A stretch of 64,000 nucleotides of DNA from Candidatus Obscuribacterales bacterium (lineage in GTDB: Bacteria > Cyanobacteriota > Vampirovibrionia > Obscuribacterales > Obscuribacteraceae): assembly GCA_020634035.1 (NCBI GenBank), contig JACKCM010000001.1, positions 558,001 through 622,000 of the forward strand, given 5' to 3'. The position numbers and the translations under genes are program-made. Shown in pieces: positions 8,441-16,910 of this stretch (its first letter is position 1; each line of letters begins with the position of its first letter). The notes beneath the pieces are model-generated. The model did no database searches and had not been told where the DNA came from. It saw only the letters and a program-made list of their open reading frames with translations.

Positions 8441-9661
8441 CTATTTTGCCTGAACAGGCATCAAGAGATACTTGTAGTTGTCGTCATCGACACCACGCAT
8501 GATCAAAGGCTTCAGAGAACCGAGCATCTCAAGTCTCAAAGACTCCGCATTCAATCTTTGCAAAACATCGACCATGTATTTGACATTGACTGCCACGTCG
8601 AGCTCTTCACCTTCATAGTCGATAGAGACTTCTTCCTGGGCTCGTCCAACGTCGGGAGTGTTGGCTGTTATCTGCAGTGTCTCATGGGCGAAGTGCAGCT
8701 TGACCAGATGTGTTCTGTCATCGGACATAACCGCTACCCGGTCGATGGCTTTCATCAACTCTTCCCGTTTGAACATAGCAAAGCACTTGAATTCAGAGGG
8801 GAACAGATCGTGATATCGAGGATATTCTCCACTGATCAAACGGCTGGAGAGAAGATGTGTATCGGTTTCAAAAACGATGTGGCTGTCGATAAGACCTACC
8901 CGCACCTCTTTCATGGTGACCGATTCGCCTTCTTCTTTTTTGGAAGCTTCGAGGCTATCGAGCAATTTGACAATTTCTGTACAAGCCTTGGCAGGAATGA
9001 TCGCTTTCAGTGTAGATGGTTTTTCCATGGTGGCGGTAGAAGCCGAGGCTTCGCCTTCGGTCTCTTTGTCATCTACCACTTTAGAAGCAACAGGAGCCAG
9101 CACATTTAGCTCTTCTGCCTGGTGGGCTAGACGGCTGCCATCGGTGGCGGTGCACTCGAACTTTCCGTCTTCGAGCACAATGTAGACCCCGCCGAGGATA
9201 CTGCTGGCATCGTAGCTGGCAGCAGCAAATGCTGTCTGAGAGATAGCCTTCTTCAAAACTTGAGCCGGCATGAGGAGCGCCTCTTTAGGCTTGTTCTCCA
9301 CAACAGTCGGATAGTCTTCGGCAGAAAGACCGGCAATCGAGAACTTAGATCTCTGACATGTGACCGTGGTTTCGAAATTCTCTTTATCTACCTGAAAAGA
9401 GACCAGATCGTTGGGCAACTTGGAGACAATTTCAAGAAGCTTTTTACCGGGCAGAGTGATGGCACCGGGTGTATAGACCACTGCTGGCGAGGAAGTTTCT
9501 ATAGTCAGATCCAGATCTGTAGCTTGAAACTTTACTGTCGTCTCATCAAATGATTGTATAAGTACATTACCTAATATCGGCTGCACTACTCGAGTTGCGA
9601 GCGCACTCGTAACATCCTTCAGAGCGCGAACAAGTGTGTCCTTCTGGACTGCAAAATGCAT
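8441..9661 (-). CDS. dnaN: DNA polymerase III beta sliding clamp
   Basis: Clamp that tethers the replicative polymerase to DNA. Three clamp domains are recognisable in 406 residues, with the C-terminus ending LLMPVQ as in other beta clamps. The ATG at 9661 has GAGGTGAAACAT before it and starts MHFAVQKDTL; the frame is open 21 codons further up, but that part is not conserved. Two insertions relative to the E. coli clamp are visible. One is a Glu/Ser/Thr-rich loop of about 25 residues in the middle domain (KVVDDKETEGEASASTATME); the other is a shorter charged one a little later (EASKKEEGES). It lies downstream of dnaA, across the putative origin. Confidence 0.96.
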   Translation of the reverse strand: MHFAVQKDTLVRALKDVTSALATRVVQPILGNVLIQSFDETTVKFQATDLDLTIETSSPAVVYTPGAITLPGKKLLEIVSKLPNDLVSFQVDKENFETTVTCQRSKFSIAGLSAEDYPTVVENKPKEALLMPAQVLKKAISQTAFAAASYDASSILGGVYIVLEDGKFECTATDGSRLAHQAEELNVLAPVASKVVDDKETEGEASASTATMEKPSTLKAIIPAKACTEIVKLLDSLEASKKEEGESVTMKEVRVGLIDSHIVFETDTHLLSSRLISGEYPRYHDLFPSEFKCFAMFKREELMKAIDRVAVMSDDRTHLVKLHFAHETLQITANTPDVGRAQEEVSIDYEGEELDVAVNVKYMVDVLQRLNAESLRLEMLGSLKPLIMRGVDDDNYKYLLMPVQAK

Positions 9662-9966
9662 ATGTTTCACCTCGCCAAAATCAGCAATTTGTCTACTCGA
9701 ATAGATTACCTTTCTAAACCGCAAAGTTCCTGATGTTTCGTTCAGTTAAGTACTTCCTGCTTATTAGAAAAATACATATAAATAGAAGTAGTAGGGCCGC
9801 CGATTTTCTGTAGATAACCTGTGAATCTCAACTATATTCAGAAAGTTCCTGTAGAAAAGCTGTTGGTTTCTTGTAGAAGAGATTACACAGAAATTGTCGG
9901 AACTTTTTTATGACACAGAGAAAAAACAGGCGACGGACAGCTTATGGACAAGTTTTTGACAGGGTC
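9662..9966. other. oriC: Putative chromosomal origin (oriC) in the dnaA-dnaN spacer
   Basis: Five DnaA-box-like 9-mers occur at intervals of roughly 20-40 bases: TGTAGATAA (9809-9817), TGTAGAAAA (9850-9858), TGTAGAAGA (9872-9880), TTATGACAC (9908-9916) and TTATGGACA (9942-9950). Next to the first box is a GC block, GGCCGCCG (9795-9802). The triplets TAG-AAG-TAG-TAG follow (9783-9794), then AT-rich DNA (about 9760-9782). This order matches the box/GC/DnaA-trio/unwinding-element layout known from Bacillus. The boxes are degenerate, so the call rests on arrangement and location. Confidence 0.6.
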
Positions 9967-11439
9967 TTAATGCCCCAACTGCTGCCGGATTTGAGCGATC
10001 TTGGTTGCGACCCTCGTGTCTTTGGCAAGCAGGGCTTCGATTCTGGAATGCGCATATATAGCGGATGTGTGTTTTCTATTTCCAAACACTTCTCCGATTC
10101 TTGGATAACTCATTTCTAAGAGTTCGTAGGCAAGATACATGGCAACGTGTCTTGGCAGAGTCAGATCTTGAGAGCGCTTTTTCGACTTCAATTCGGAGGG
10201 CTCTACTTGATACGAAGCACAAACAGCATTGATTACTTTCTCGATGGTGAGCATCACTTTCTCTTTGCCTGGTGTAGAAGGCATGAGAACACTGTTCAAG
10301 GAAGCCGGTTCTATGGATTCACCGGTGAGGCTGCTGTAGGCATGCACCCGAATCAGGGCTCCTTCGAGTTCACGAATATTGGTGGTGAAAGAAGAAGCGA
10401 TGTGTTCAAGAACCGCATCAGGTACGGTGATATTGTCCGAAGCACATTTCTTTTGAAGGATTGCCAGACGGGTCTCTATATCGGGAATCTGGATATCTGT
10501 AATCAAGCCCCATTCAAAACGACTGCGTAGACGTTCTTCGAGAAGCGTCAACGCTTTAGGGGGTCTGTCGCAGGTCAGGATTATCTGTTTTCCGCTGTCT
10601 CTGAGCGCGTTGAAGGTATGGAAAAACTCTTCTTGAGTGGATTCTTTTCCTTCAATGAATTGAATATCGTCGACAAGCAGAACATCGATCTGGCGATATC
10701 TTTTTCTGAAATCAGCCATGCGATCATCTCGAATTGAGTTGATCAGGTCATTCGTGAAACGTTCGCAACTTATGTATTTGACCGTGAGCTGTGGAGAGTG
10801 ATTCAAGATTTCGTGGCCGACTGCCTGCATGATATGAGTTTTGCCGAGGCCGACGCCACCATATATAAAGAGAGGGTTGTATGACTGACCGGGCTTCTGG
10901 GCAACAGCCGCAGCTGCCGAGTGACAGAACCGGTTATGGGAGCCAACAACGAAGGTTTTAAAAGTGTAGCGAGGGTTCAGATTCGATCGCTGTTTCAGAT
11001 CAATGGAGCCTAAGCCTTGATTGGTATTCACAGCCGATCTGGCAGCCATGGTTCTTTGAGGCATTGCCGGTGGTGGAGCAGCAGCGTTCATGGCAGGTAC
11101 AGCCGACCTGATGCTTGCGATGGTGCCGGTGTAGCTAGACTCGTCCGAGTCCGACGCGGCTGTGTCGCCGACCTCTACCGTCAGGGTGACTTTGCAGCCG
11201 GTAACTACAGAAAGAGCTTCTTTCAAAGGAGCCTTGTAGTTGTTCGTCACCATGCCGCGCATGAACTCATTGGTTACATGGAGCACCACTTCGCCGGAGG
11301 CGTCGATAGAATGAAGTCTGATAGGCTTTATCCAGCTCTCGAAACTAGGCTGGCTCAGATTCTTGCGCAGAATCTCTGCTGCTTGAGACCAGATTTCTTG
11401 GTTCGATTTGATGAGACGGATGTCCTTATTTGTTTGCAT
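9967..11439 (-). CDS. dnaA: Chromosomal replication initiator DnaA
   Basis: Initiator ATPase that binds DnaA boxes and opens the origin. Domain I covers about residues 10-90. A Ser/Ala/Pro-rich linker (about 95-150) includes PPPAMPQRT. The AAA+ domain has Walker A GGVGLGKTH (near 193) and Walker B LLVDDIQF (near 255). Domain IV has the box-recognition motif GNRKHTSAIYAH near the C-terminus. The 490-residue length is normal. It is divergent from rpmH, and dnaN lies downstream on the same strand, the classic origin order. Confidence 0.97.
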   Translation of the reverse strand: MQTNKDIRLIKSNQEIWSQAAEILRKNLSQPSFESWIKPIRLHSIDASGEVVLHVTNEFMRGMVTNNYKAPLKEALSVVTGCKVTLTVEVGDTAASDSDESSYTGTIASIRSAVPAMNAAAPPPAMPQRTMAARSAVNTNQGLGSIDLKQRSNLNPRYTFKTFVVGSHNRFCHSAAAAVAQKPGQSYNPLFIYGGVGLGKTHIMQAVGHEILNHSPQLTVKYISCERFTNDLINSIRDDRMADFRKRYRQIDVLLVDDIQFIEGKESTQEEFFHTFNALRDSGKQIILTCDRPPKALTLLEERLRSRFEWGLITDIQIPDIETRLAILQKKCASDNITVPDAVLEHIASSFTTNIRELEGALIRVHAYSSLTGESIEPASLNSVLMPSTPGKEKVMLTIEKVINAVCASYQVEPSELKSKKRSQDLTLPRHVAMYLAYELLEMSYPRIGEVFGNRKHTSAIYAHSRIEALLAKDTRVATKIAQIRQQLGH

Positions 11440-11769
11440 TATCGCTGCCAGCCTTGAATTTTATAAAGTTGAACCTGATTCTTTGTTTTAGGTCAGAAGT
11501 CGAGAATAAAACCGACTTTCGAACTAAAAACCCGAATAAATATGAGGCTCCTTCGATAAGTCGAGAGAACCGAGGCGCCTTTAACCCCGTTTCATAAACG
11601 ATGCCTTCTAACGGATGGCAAAAAGACGTCTTGGATATATTCGTAAATTTTTAGCCGAATCAGTGACCCGATCGACCATAAGTTGCTTTTAGAGATGATA
11701 GCATAGCTCTTCATCTCAAAAAAACGCCAATATTTTTTATGTTGGCGGAAATTCCAGGAGTATCGCAAA
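11440..11769 (+). promoter_or_regulatory. dnaA-rpmH divergent intergenic region with structured rpmH leader
   Basis: No gene. Just upstream of rpmH there are two hairpins: GAGATGA/TCATCTC (11692-11698 with 11711-11717) and CGCCAA/TTGGCG (11725-11730 with 11742-11747). The rpmH ribosome binding site CCAGGAG follows. They may form a leader that regulates L34 synthesis. No clear DnaA boxes were found in this spacer. Confidence 0.45.
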
Positions 11770-11904
11770 ATGAAGAGAACTCTAAGGGGATCTATTCGAA
11801 AAGCGAAAAAGAGTAGCGGATTTCTCGCGCGTATGGCCTCCAAAGCCGGCCGTAAAACAATCAGAAGACGAAGAGCCAGAGGACGCTATCGTCTTTCGAT
11901 TTAA
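11770..11904 (+). CDS. rpmH: Ribosomal protein bL34
   Basis: 44-residue, highly basic protein of the large ribosomal subunit. It matches the L34 pattern: MKRTLRGSIRKAKKSSGFLA at the start, then RMASKAGRKTIRRRRARGR and a short end. CCAGGAG lies ahead of the ATG. First gene of the rpmH-rnpA-yidD-yidC-jag cluster; rnpA starts 15 bases downstream. Confidence 0.96.
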   Translation: MKRTLRGSIRKAKKSSGFLARMASKAGRKTIRRRRARGRYRLSI

Positions 11905-11919
11905 CGGTCGAGGCGGACG

Positions 11920-12468
11920 GTGCTGCCGTCTAGCGAACGATTACGCCGAAAAAACGTATTCCAGCGGGCCTATAAAGAGCGCCGCCATGTAAGCTCACCC
12001 CAGGTGAGCTTGTACGTTCTTCCGAGAATCAGCCGATCAGGACAAACCAAGGTAGGAGGCGAAGCCGACACCTGGAGACCCCTGGTCGGTTTTGTCGTGT
12101 CCAAGAAAACCGCCCGTAATGCCTGTCAGCGAAACCGCATCAAAAGGCAGACCCGGGAGGCTTACCGCTCTCTGTCCAGAAATGTTTTCGAGGGAGAGAA
12201 AAAACACCTCCGACTGAACCGATGGTATGCCCTGGTTTTTGTCATTCACCCCCACGCCCTGATCAGCAATTTTGACGAAATCTACAAAGCGGTTGAGAGC
12301 TGCTTAATCCGAGCAGAGAAGAAGTTTTCAGGCAGACCGGCTTCGGCTTCGTCGGCAGGTAAACAAAAGTCAATAAAATCAAAAGATGATCAGGATGTTA
12401 ATAGATCGAGAAACTCGTCAAGTACGTTGGATAATAATGGACAGTTGTCGCCCAAAAACCAGGTATAG
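11920..12468 (+). CDS. rnpA: Ribonuclease P protein component
   Basis: Protein subunit of RNase P, which assists 5' maturation of tRNAs. The RNR signature is present (RNRIKRQTREAYR, about residues 76-88), and the N-terminus LPSSERLRRKNVFQRAYKE is typical. GTG start with GAGGCGGACG before it. At 182 residues it is longer than the usual ~115-130: the extra part is a Ser/Lys-rich, disordered-looking C-terminal tail of ~50 residues. A Gly-rich insertion (about 40-50, SGQTKVGGEADT) interrupts the beta region. Confidence 0.93.
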   Translation: MLPSSERLRRKNVFQRAYKERRHVSSPQVSLYVLPRISRSGQTKVGGEADTWRPLVGFVVSKKTARNACQRNRIKRQTREAYRSLSRNVFEGEKKHLRLNRWYALVFVIHPHALISNFDEIYKAVESCLIRAEKKFSGRPASASSAGKQKSIKSKDDQDVNRSRNSSSTLDNNGQLSPKNQV

Positions 12469-12478
12469 CCTCGTATCC

Positions 12479-12757
12479 ATGATAGACCTTCTAGAGAGCC
12501 TTCCCAAAAAAACGGCCTGCGCGCTTATCCGTTGCTACCAGTACACCCGTTTTTTGAGAAGGCCGTCATGCAGGTTTTATCCATCCTGTTCAGAATATAC
12601 GCTCAGGAGCATCCAGAGGCATGGACTTTTAAAAGGTGTCATCGCCGGGATTTCGAGAATCTCTCGATGCCATCCCTGGAATGCCGGTGGAGTGGATGAG
12701 GTGCCCGAGAGCATCCATTTTTTCCATTCCGGAAATTGTCAAAACACTGAGAGGTAG
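12479..12757 (+). CDS. yidD: Membrane protein insertion efficiency factor YidD
   Basis: Small amphipathic protein that helps YidC-dependent insertion. The family signature is clear: CRFYPSCSEYTLRSIQRHG and RISRCHPWNAGGVDEVP. I chose the ATG at 12479, giving 92 residues starting MIDLLESLPKK, just after the rnpA stop. An upstream in-frame ATG (12386) would overlap rnpA by 83 bases and adds nonconserved sequence. yidC starts 2 bases after the stop. Confidence 0.92.
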   Translation: MIDLLESLPKKTACALIRCYQYTRFLRRPSCRFYPSCSEYTLRSIQRHGLLKGVIAGISRISRCHPWNAGGVDEVPESIHFFHSGNCQNTER

Positions 12758-12759
12758 CC

Positions 12760-14037
12760 GTGGACCTAACTTATTCCTTCATGATTCCTTTGTTGGAGAA
12801 TCTGGTGCAGGCCACTCACAGCTATGGTTGGGCAATCGTCGCTCTTACCGTTATTGTCCGGTTGCTGCTCTGGCCGCTGATGACCAAGCAGACCGAGTCC
12901 ATGCAGAAGATGAGCCAGATCAGTCCGATCATGAAGCAGATTCAGGAGCGCTACAAAGACGATCCTGAGCTCCTTCAGAAGAAGCTCGCTGAGCTGATGA
13001 TGAAGAACAAGGCTAACCCGGTAGGTGGCTGTCTGCCCATGTTGATACAGCTTCCTATCTTTCTGGCGTTGTTTGCCACTTTCAGTGGACCTCCTTTCGG
13101 TGATAAACCTATCGATGTCCATGTCAAAGTCAAAGAAGGCACCGGTATAGAGCGCAAAGTCACCAAAGAGACCAGTGGCGGAGAGCTGCCCTATGTAGGC
13201 AAAGACGGTGAACTGGCCAAAGTTTGTGTATTCCCTGGCGAGATAACCATCGGTGAAGGCCAAGAGGTGGATTTCGGCAGCAGGGCTGTGGACGGCAAGT
13301 TGGCTCCTGATTACGCTCCTACCTGGGCAGTTTTCAAAGACAACAAGAAAGTCGAAGATTCAATAGCCACCATAGACGAGAAGACCGGTCATGCTGTTTT
13401 CAGTAAAGCCGGTGATTACAAGGTTGTCGCCACAGTGCACGGCGTAGCCAAGGAAGACTCTTTCCTGTTCATCAACGGTCTGGGCAAGGTGGAAACCGGT
13501 GTCAAGCTGCTCAAGCCGGAGAACTTCGATGCCCTGATTTTAATTGTCGGATTCGGTATCACCATGGCATTGTCTTCGAAACTGAATCAAGGCACCATGG
13601 CCAAAAAAGACGAGCCGATGGATGAGAACCAGCGTGTCATGCAGGACACCATGAAGTTCATGCCAGTCGTCTTGACAGGAACCTTTTTCTTTATCCCGCT
13701 GCCGGTCGGTGTGCTACTCTACATGGTCGTGTCCAACATCATTCAGACCTTCCAGACCTGGATTCTGATGCGCAAGCCGGCACCGGCAATAATCAATGTC
13801 ATGGATGATGACGAGCCGACTCCGCCTGCAGGAAAGAAGAGAAAAAAGTCTGAGGCTGCCGCTAAAACATCCAACAACGGCAGCAAGACCCAGGATGACA
13901 ATGTCGTCTCCTTGACCAAGAAAAAAGAAGCTAACAACCTGAAAATAGCCGAAGAAGGCGCTGAAAAAGAAGCTACAATCAGTACCGCAAATTCTTCCTC
14001 CGAGAAGAAAAGGAATAGAAAGAAGAAGAAAAAATGA
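12760..14037 (+). CDS. yidC: Membrane protein insertase YidC/Oxa1 with large extracytoplasmic insertion
   Basis: Inserts proteins into the inner membrane. GTG start with GAGAGGTAGCC. The Oxa1 core is recognisable: a first span (about residues 18-37), a helical cytoplasmic hairpin with PIMKQIQERYKDD, a second span CLPMLIQLPIFLALFA (about 90-107), and the late spans with FIPLPVGVLLYMVVSN (about 308-325). Between the second and third spans sits an insertion of ~140 residues. Its VFPGEITIGEGQEVDF to GDYKVVATVHG part looks like an Ig-like beta domain; the usual large periplasmic domain would precede the core. The C-terminus is very basic (KKRNRKKKKK), as in YidC forms that contact ribosomes. Confidence 0.94.
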   Translation: MDLTYSFMIPLLENLVQATHSYGWAIVALTVIVRLLLWPLMTKQTESMQKMSQISPIMKQIQERYKDDPELLQKKLAELMMKNKANPVGGCLPMLIQLPIFLALFATFSGPPFGDKPIDVHVKVKEGTGIERKVTKETSGGELPYVGKDGELAKVCVFPGEITIGEGQEVDFGSRAVDGKLAPDYAPTWAVFKDNKKVEDSIATIDEKTGHAVFSKAGDYKVVATVHGVAKEDSFLFINGLGKVETGVKLLKPENFDALILIVGFGITMALSSKLNQGTMAKKDEPMDENQRVMQDTMKFMPVVLTGTFFFIPLPVGVLLYMVVSNIIQTFQTWILMRKPAPAIINVMDDDEPTPPAGKKRKKSEAAAKTSNNGSKTQDDNVVSLTKKKEANNLKIAEEGAEKEATISTANSSSEKKRNRKKKKK

Positions 14038-14672
14038 GCATGAGTCAACTTGGCGATAGCGCCCAATCCTATCTTGAAAAAATTCTGGCTATTCTCGATA
14101 TAGAAGCGAGTGTCGTAGAAGAAGAACTGGATGACACCACCACCTGCTACCGAATAGACTGCCGAGCCGATGATGCCAGAATGTTGATCGGCAGAAATGG
14201 ACAGACCCTGGAAGCTCTTCAGTTCGTTGTTCGCCAGATGTGTAAGACCAATGCCATCGAAGGCGGTCCCTTCGTGGTGGATGTGCTCGATTACCGCACC
14301 CGCCGCAGAAGAACCATGGAAGAACAGGCCAAAGAAGGCGCTGTTGCGGTGCTCAATGGAGAGTCCGAGCGTTTCGATCTGCCTCCGATGTCACCTTATG
14401 AAAGACGACTGGTGCACAACTACATTCAGGAGAACTTCCCCGAGCTCTCTTCTCAGTCAGAAGGTCAGGGACCAGATCGTCATATCGTCATAAGTTTCGA
14501 GGGTTTGCCCGGCGAGGGTGGATCTGATAAATCTGACCGGGATGAAGACCATGACGGTCGTGATTTCGATGATGATGATAATTATGAAGCCGTCGAAGAC
14601 GATGATGATGAGCAAAGCGCCGACTCGGACGACGATGAAGAGGACGACGGCGAAGAGGAAGAAAAAGCATAG
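14034..14672 (+). CDS. jag: RNA-binding protein Jag/KhpB with acidic tail
   Basis: KH-R3H RNA-binding protein. The KH core has MLIGRNGQTLEALQF (about residues 51-65). The R3H motif follows (MSPYERRLVHNYIQE, about 120-134). The N-terminus has the Jag-type SAQSYLEKILAILDI segment. It overlaps yidC by four bases (ATGA), which suggests translational coupling. The last ~45 residues are almost entirely Asp/Glu. This acidic tail is not part of the usual family and contrasts with the basic tail of YidC encoded just before. Confidence 0.92.
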   Translation: MSMSQLGDSAQSYLEKILAILDIEASVVEEELDDTTTCYRIDCRADDARMLIGRNGQTLEALQFVVRQMCKTNAIEGGPFVVDVLDYRTRRRRTMEEQAKEGAVAVLNGESERFDLPPMSPYERRLVHNYIQENFPELSSQSEGQGPDRHIVISFEGLPGEGGSDKSDRDEDHDGRDFDDDDNYEAVEDDDDEQSADSDDDEEDDGEEEEKA

Positions 14673-14740
14673 CTTCTTCTGGTACTTCATGCATAATAAT
14701 CGGGAATAATAGACCTTAGAGAGAGGTCGGAGGAAAGAAA

Positions 14741-15187
14741 GTGTCTGATCAGGCGGATCTACCCAACCAGGACAAATTGAGTTCCGATTCCGCTTCCGGT
14801 AAGGACATGGCTCAGGCGCCCCGGCGCCAGGGCTTGCGCAATTTCTTCCTTGCTATTAAGCATATCAACGAAGCATCGGTGGCCGAGAACGTCAAACAAC
14901 GTTTTTCGGACTATGTGACCATCGCCTTAGTCGTGCTTTGCATAATCAGCCTTGTGGTGGCTGTTTCCGTGCAAGTGCCTCCGGGCATCAAGCTTCTGCC
15001 TTTATTATTCACCGTGGGCGCCGTTCTCTTCTACATTATCAACCGGATGGGAATCATCATCAGCCTATCGCCCAGGCAGGCTTTAATAGTATGGCAAATT
15101 CTGGTCGCCGGCTTCTGGCTCGGTGTTACCAGCGCTATGCTTGTGATGCTGGGATGTTTCTACTTTGTCTCCCAGGCTGGTCCTTAA
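14741..15187 (+). CDS. Three-span membrane protein, 148 aa
   Basis: GTG start with a strong CGGAGGAAAGAAA site. A polar N-terminal ~45 residues is followed by three hydrophobic spans (about residues 62-83, 88-107 and 120-143). SecE was considered because of its size and place, but the spans and motifs do not fit. It is probably part of the jag transcript, and its end overlaps the following binding-protein gene by 23 bases. No family is recognised. Confidence 0.72.
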   Translation: MSDQADLPNQDKLSSDSASGKDMAQAPRRQGLRNFFLAIKHINEASVAENVKQRFSDYVTIALVVLCIISLVVAVSVQVPPGIKLLPLLFTVGAVLFYIINRMGIIISLSPRQALIVWQILVAGFWLGVTSAMLVMLGCFYFVSQAGP

Positions 15188-16778
15188 AAGCAAGATAACG
15201 AAGCTACTGACAAGGGCCCTTTTAGCAGGGTCTGTATTCGTCGGCTCATTTTTATACAGTGGCTGCTCCGGAGAAAAGGCCAGCCAGAAGAAAGCCGACC
15301 CGGCTCTTACTGTTGGATTGCGCTGGGAGCCCAGGACTTTTAATCCCTTTTACAGTGTCGACTCGGCTTCCTTTTTTGCGCAGTCACTTATCTATGCTGG
15401 ACTGGTCCGCTATGGAAGCACCGGCGAGATAGAACCCGATCTTGCTTCCGGTTTCACAATCAGCGATTCCGGCAAAGTCTACACTTTCGACCTCCGGCCT
15501 AACCTCCGGTTTTCTGACGGTTCTCCTCTTACACCTGCCGATGTGGTTCGCTCTATAAAAGAAGCGGCAGGCAAGAGATCTCCGTTTGCCAAGAACTTTC
15601 AAGCCCTCGAGAAGATTGTGGTAGCCGGCAATAAAATCGAGGTGCGTTTTAGCGGGCCCGATATCACCTTGCTGTCCAGATTTGCCGACCTGAAGGTCTT
15701 GCCTGCCGGCGCCCTGGACGAATCGAATCGTAAGCGAAGCAGTCTTTCGAGGCAGCCGGTCGGCTCTGGCCCGTTTGTAATTCGAAGATGGCTGTCGGGT
15801 CAACAGATAAACTTTGTCCGCAATTTGCACTACTGGGACAAGCAACCCGCCTATCGAGAGCTGGTCTGGCGGGTGATACCGGACAAAAAGCTTCTGGCAA
15901 TAGCGCTCTTGCGCAACGAGATTGATCTGGCCTCTCTAGATGGAAGGGAAGCCAGGCTTCTGGTTGAAGAGGCAGACTATCTGAAAGTGGAGCGTTTGAA
16001 AGGAGCCCGGGTAGTCTTTCTTGGCTTCAATACCTCGCGCTGGCCTTTTAATATTCAAGCGGTGCGTCAGGCTATTTCAATGATGATCGATCGCAGAAAG
16101 ATAAACGAGAAGCTATTTGGGGACTACTCCCATGTGCCTGCCAGCGAGTTCACCGAGGCCAAAGAGGGGAAGATTCTCTTTCCGTATGATTTGAAACGAG
16201 CAGAGATGAAGATGAAAGAAGCTGGTTTCGAACGACGAGAAGCTGGTTGGTTCTATGCCAAAAATCCTGACAAAGAGCCCCTTTCGATTCGGGTTGCCAC
16301 CGTCACTGATTTCAGCGATATCGGCCAGGTTGTCGCCGCTTATCTTGAAAAAGCAGGTGTGAAAGCAGAGTTTGAGATAGTCGAATACTCCACTTTGAAA
16401 GATCAATATTTGAAAGATGGCAAGTTCGACACAGTGCTTTTCAGTCGCTCGGTAGGGCCCATGCCTGATCCAAGAATGTTCTGGTCGACTTCCGGAAGCC
16501 TCAACTATTCCAGATACCACAGTCCGACCATGGACAAGCTTATTGCTTATGGCTCGTCTGCCGCCACCCTGGCTGAAAAGAATACATACAACACCAGGGT
16601 CGGAGACATCCTCGCCCTGGAGAGCCCCTGGATCTATCTGGCCAGGCCGGACCTGTTGATAGTCCACAACAAGCGGGTCGGCAATGTGGTGTTTCCAGGC
16701 CAGCGCAAAGATGGCTTGCCATGGAACAACGAGCTTTTGAACGCCAGGCTGTGGTCGATTTCCAGACAGAAAGACTAG
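15165..16778 (+). CDS. ABC-transporter substrate-binding lipoprotein, family 5 (oligopeptide type)
   Basis: Periplasmic or surface solute-binding protein of the OppA/DppA class. A signal sequence ends in a lipobox, LYSGC (Cys near residue 34), so it should be lipid-anchored. Family motifs include EPRTFNPFYS, AGLVRYGSTGEIEPDLA, LRFSDGSPLTPADVVRS and IDRRKINEKLF. TTG at 15165 is the only usable start before the signal peptide, overlapping the previous gene. No permease or ATPase genes lie nearby, so it is an orphan here. The ligand cannot be predicted. Confidence 0.88.
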   Translation: MSPRLVLKSKITKLLTRALLAGSVFVGSFLYSGCSGEKASQKKADPALTVGLRWEPRTFNPFYSVDSASFFAQSLIYAGLVRYGSTGEIEPDLASGFTISDSGKVYTFDLRPNLRFSDGSPLTPADVVRSIKEAAGKRSPFAKNFQALEKIVVAGNKIEVRFSGPDITLLSRFADLKVLPAGALDESNRKRSSLSRQPVGSGPFVIRRWLSGQQINFVRNLHYWDKQPAYRELVWRVIPDKKLLAIALLRNEIDLASLDGREARLLVEEADYLKVERLKGARVVFLGFNTSRWPFNIQAVRQAISMMIDRRKINEKLFGDYSHVPASEFTEAKEGKILFPYDLKRAEMKMKEAGFERREAGWFYAKNPDKEPLSIRVATVTDFSDIGQVVAAYLEKAGVKAEFEIVEYSTLKDQYLKDGKFDTVLFSRSVGPMPDPRMFWSTSGSLNYSRYHSPTMDKLIAYGSSAATLAEKNTYNTRVGDILALESPWIYLARPDLLIVHNKRVGNVVFPGQRKDGLPWNNELLNARLWSISRQKD

Positions 16779-16798
16779 AAAAGTTTCCAAAGCAAAAT

Positions 16799-16828
16799 GG
16801 CCTGTCGGATAACAGGCCTAAATTTATT
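16799..16828 (+). terminator. Probable terminator of the binding-protein gene
   Basis: GGCCTGT (16799-16805) pairs with ACAGGCC (16812-16818), followed by an AT-rich TAAATTTATT tract rather than a pure T run. Confidence 0.5.
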
Positions 16829-16873
16829 AAACCGCCGGATAGTACGATTCGCCTATCGTTCTCTCGAACTTAA

Positions 16874-16894
16874 ACCGGCTGACGATCAGCCGGT
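16874..16894 (-). terminator. Hairpin downstream of the 16911-17156 gene
   Basis: 9-bp stem ACCGGCTGA/TCAGCCGGT with a CGA loop. On the minus strand it is followed by TTAAGTTCG, a weak T tract. Confidence 0.4.
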
Positions 16895-16910
16895 CTGACG
16901 GCTATAAATA

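Noticed and set aside
11440..11769. Origin candidate in the dnaA-rpmH spacer
   Set aside because: No DnaA-box-like cluster; the dnaA-dnaN spacer fits better.
14741..15187. Possible SecE
   Set aside because: Three spans and no SecE motif; context is jag, not nusG/rplK.
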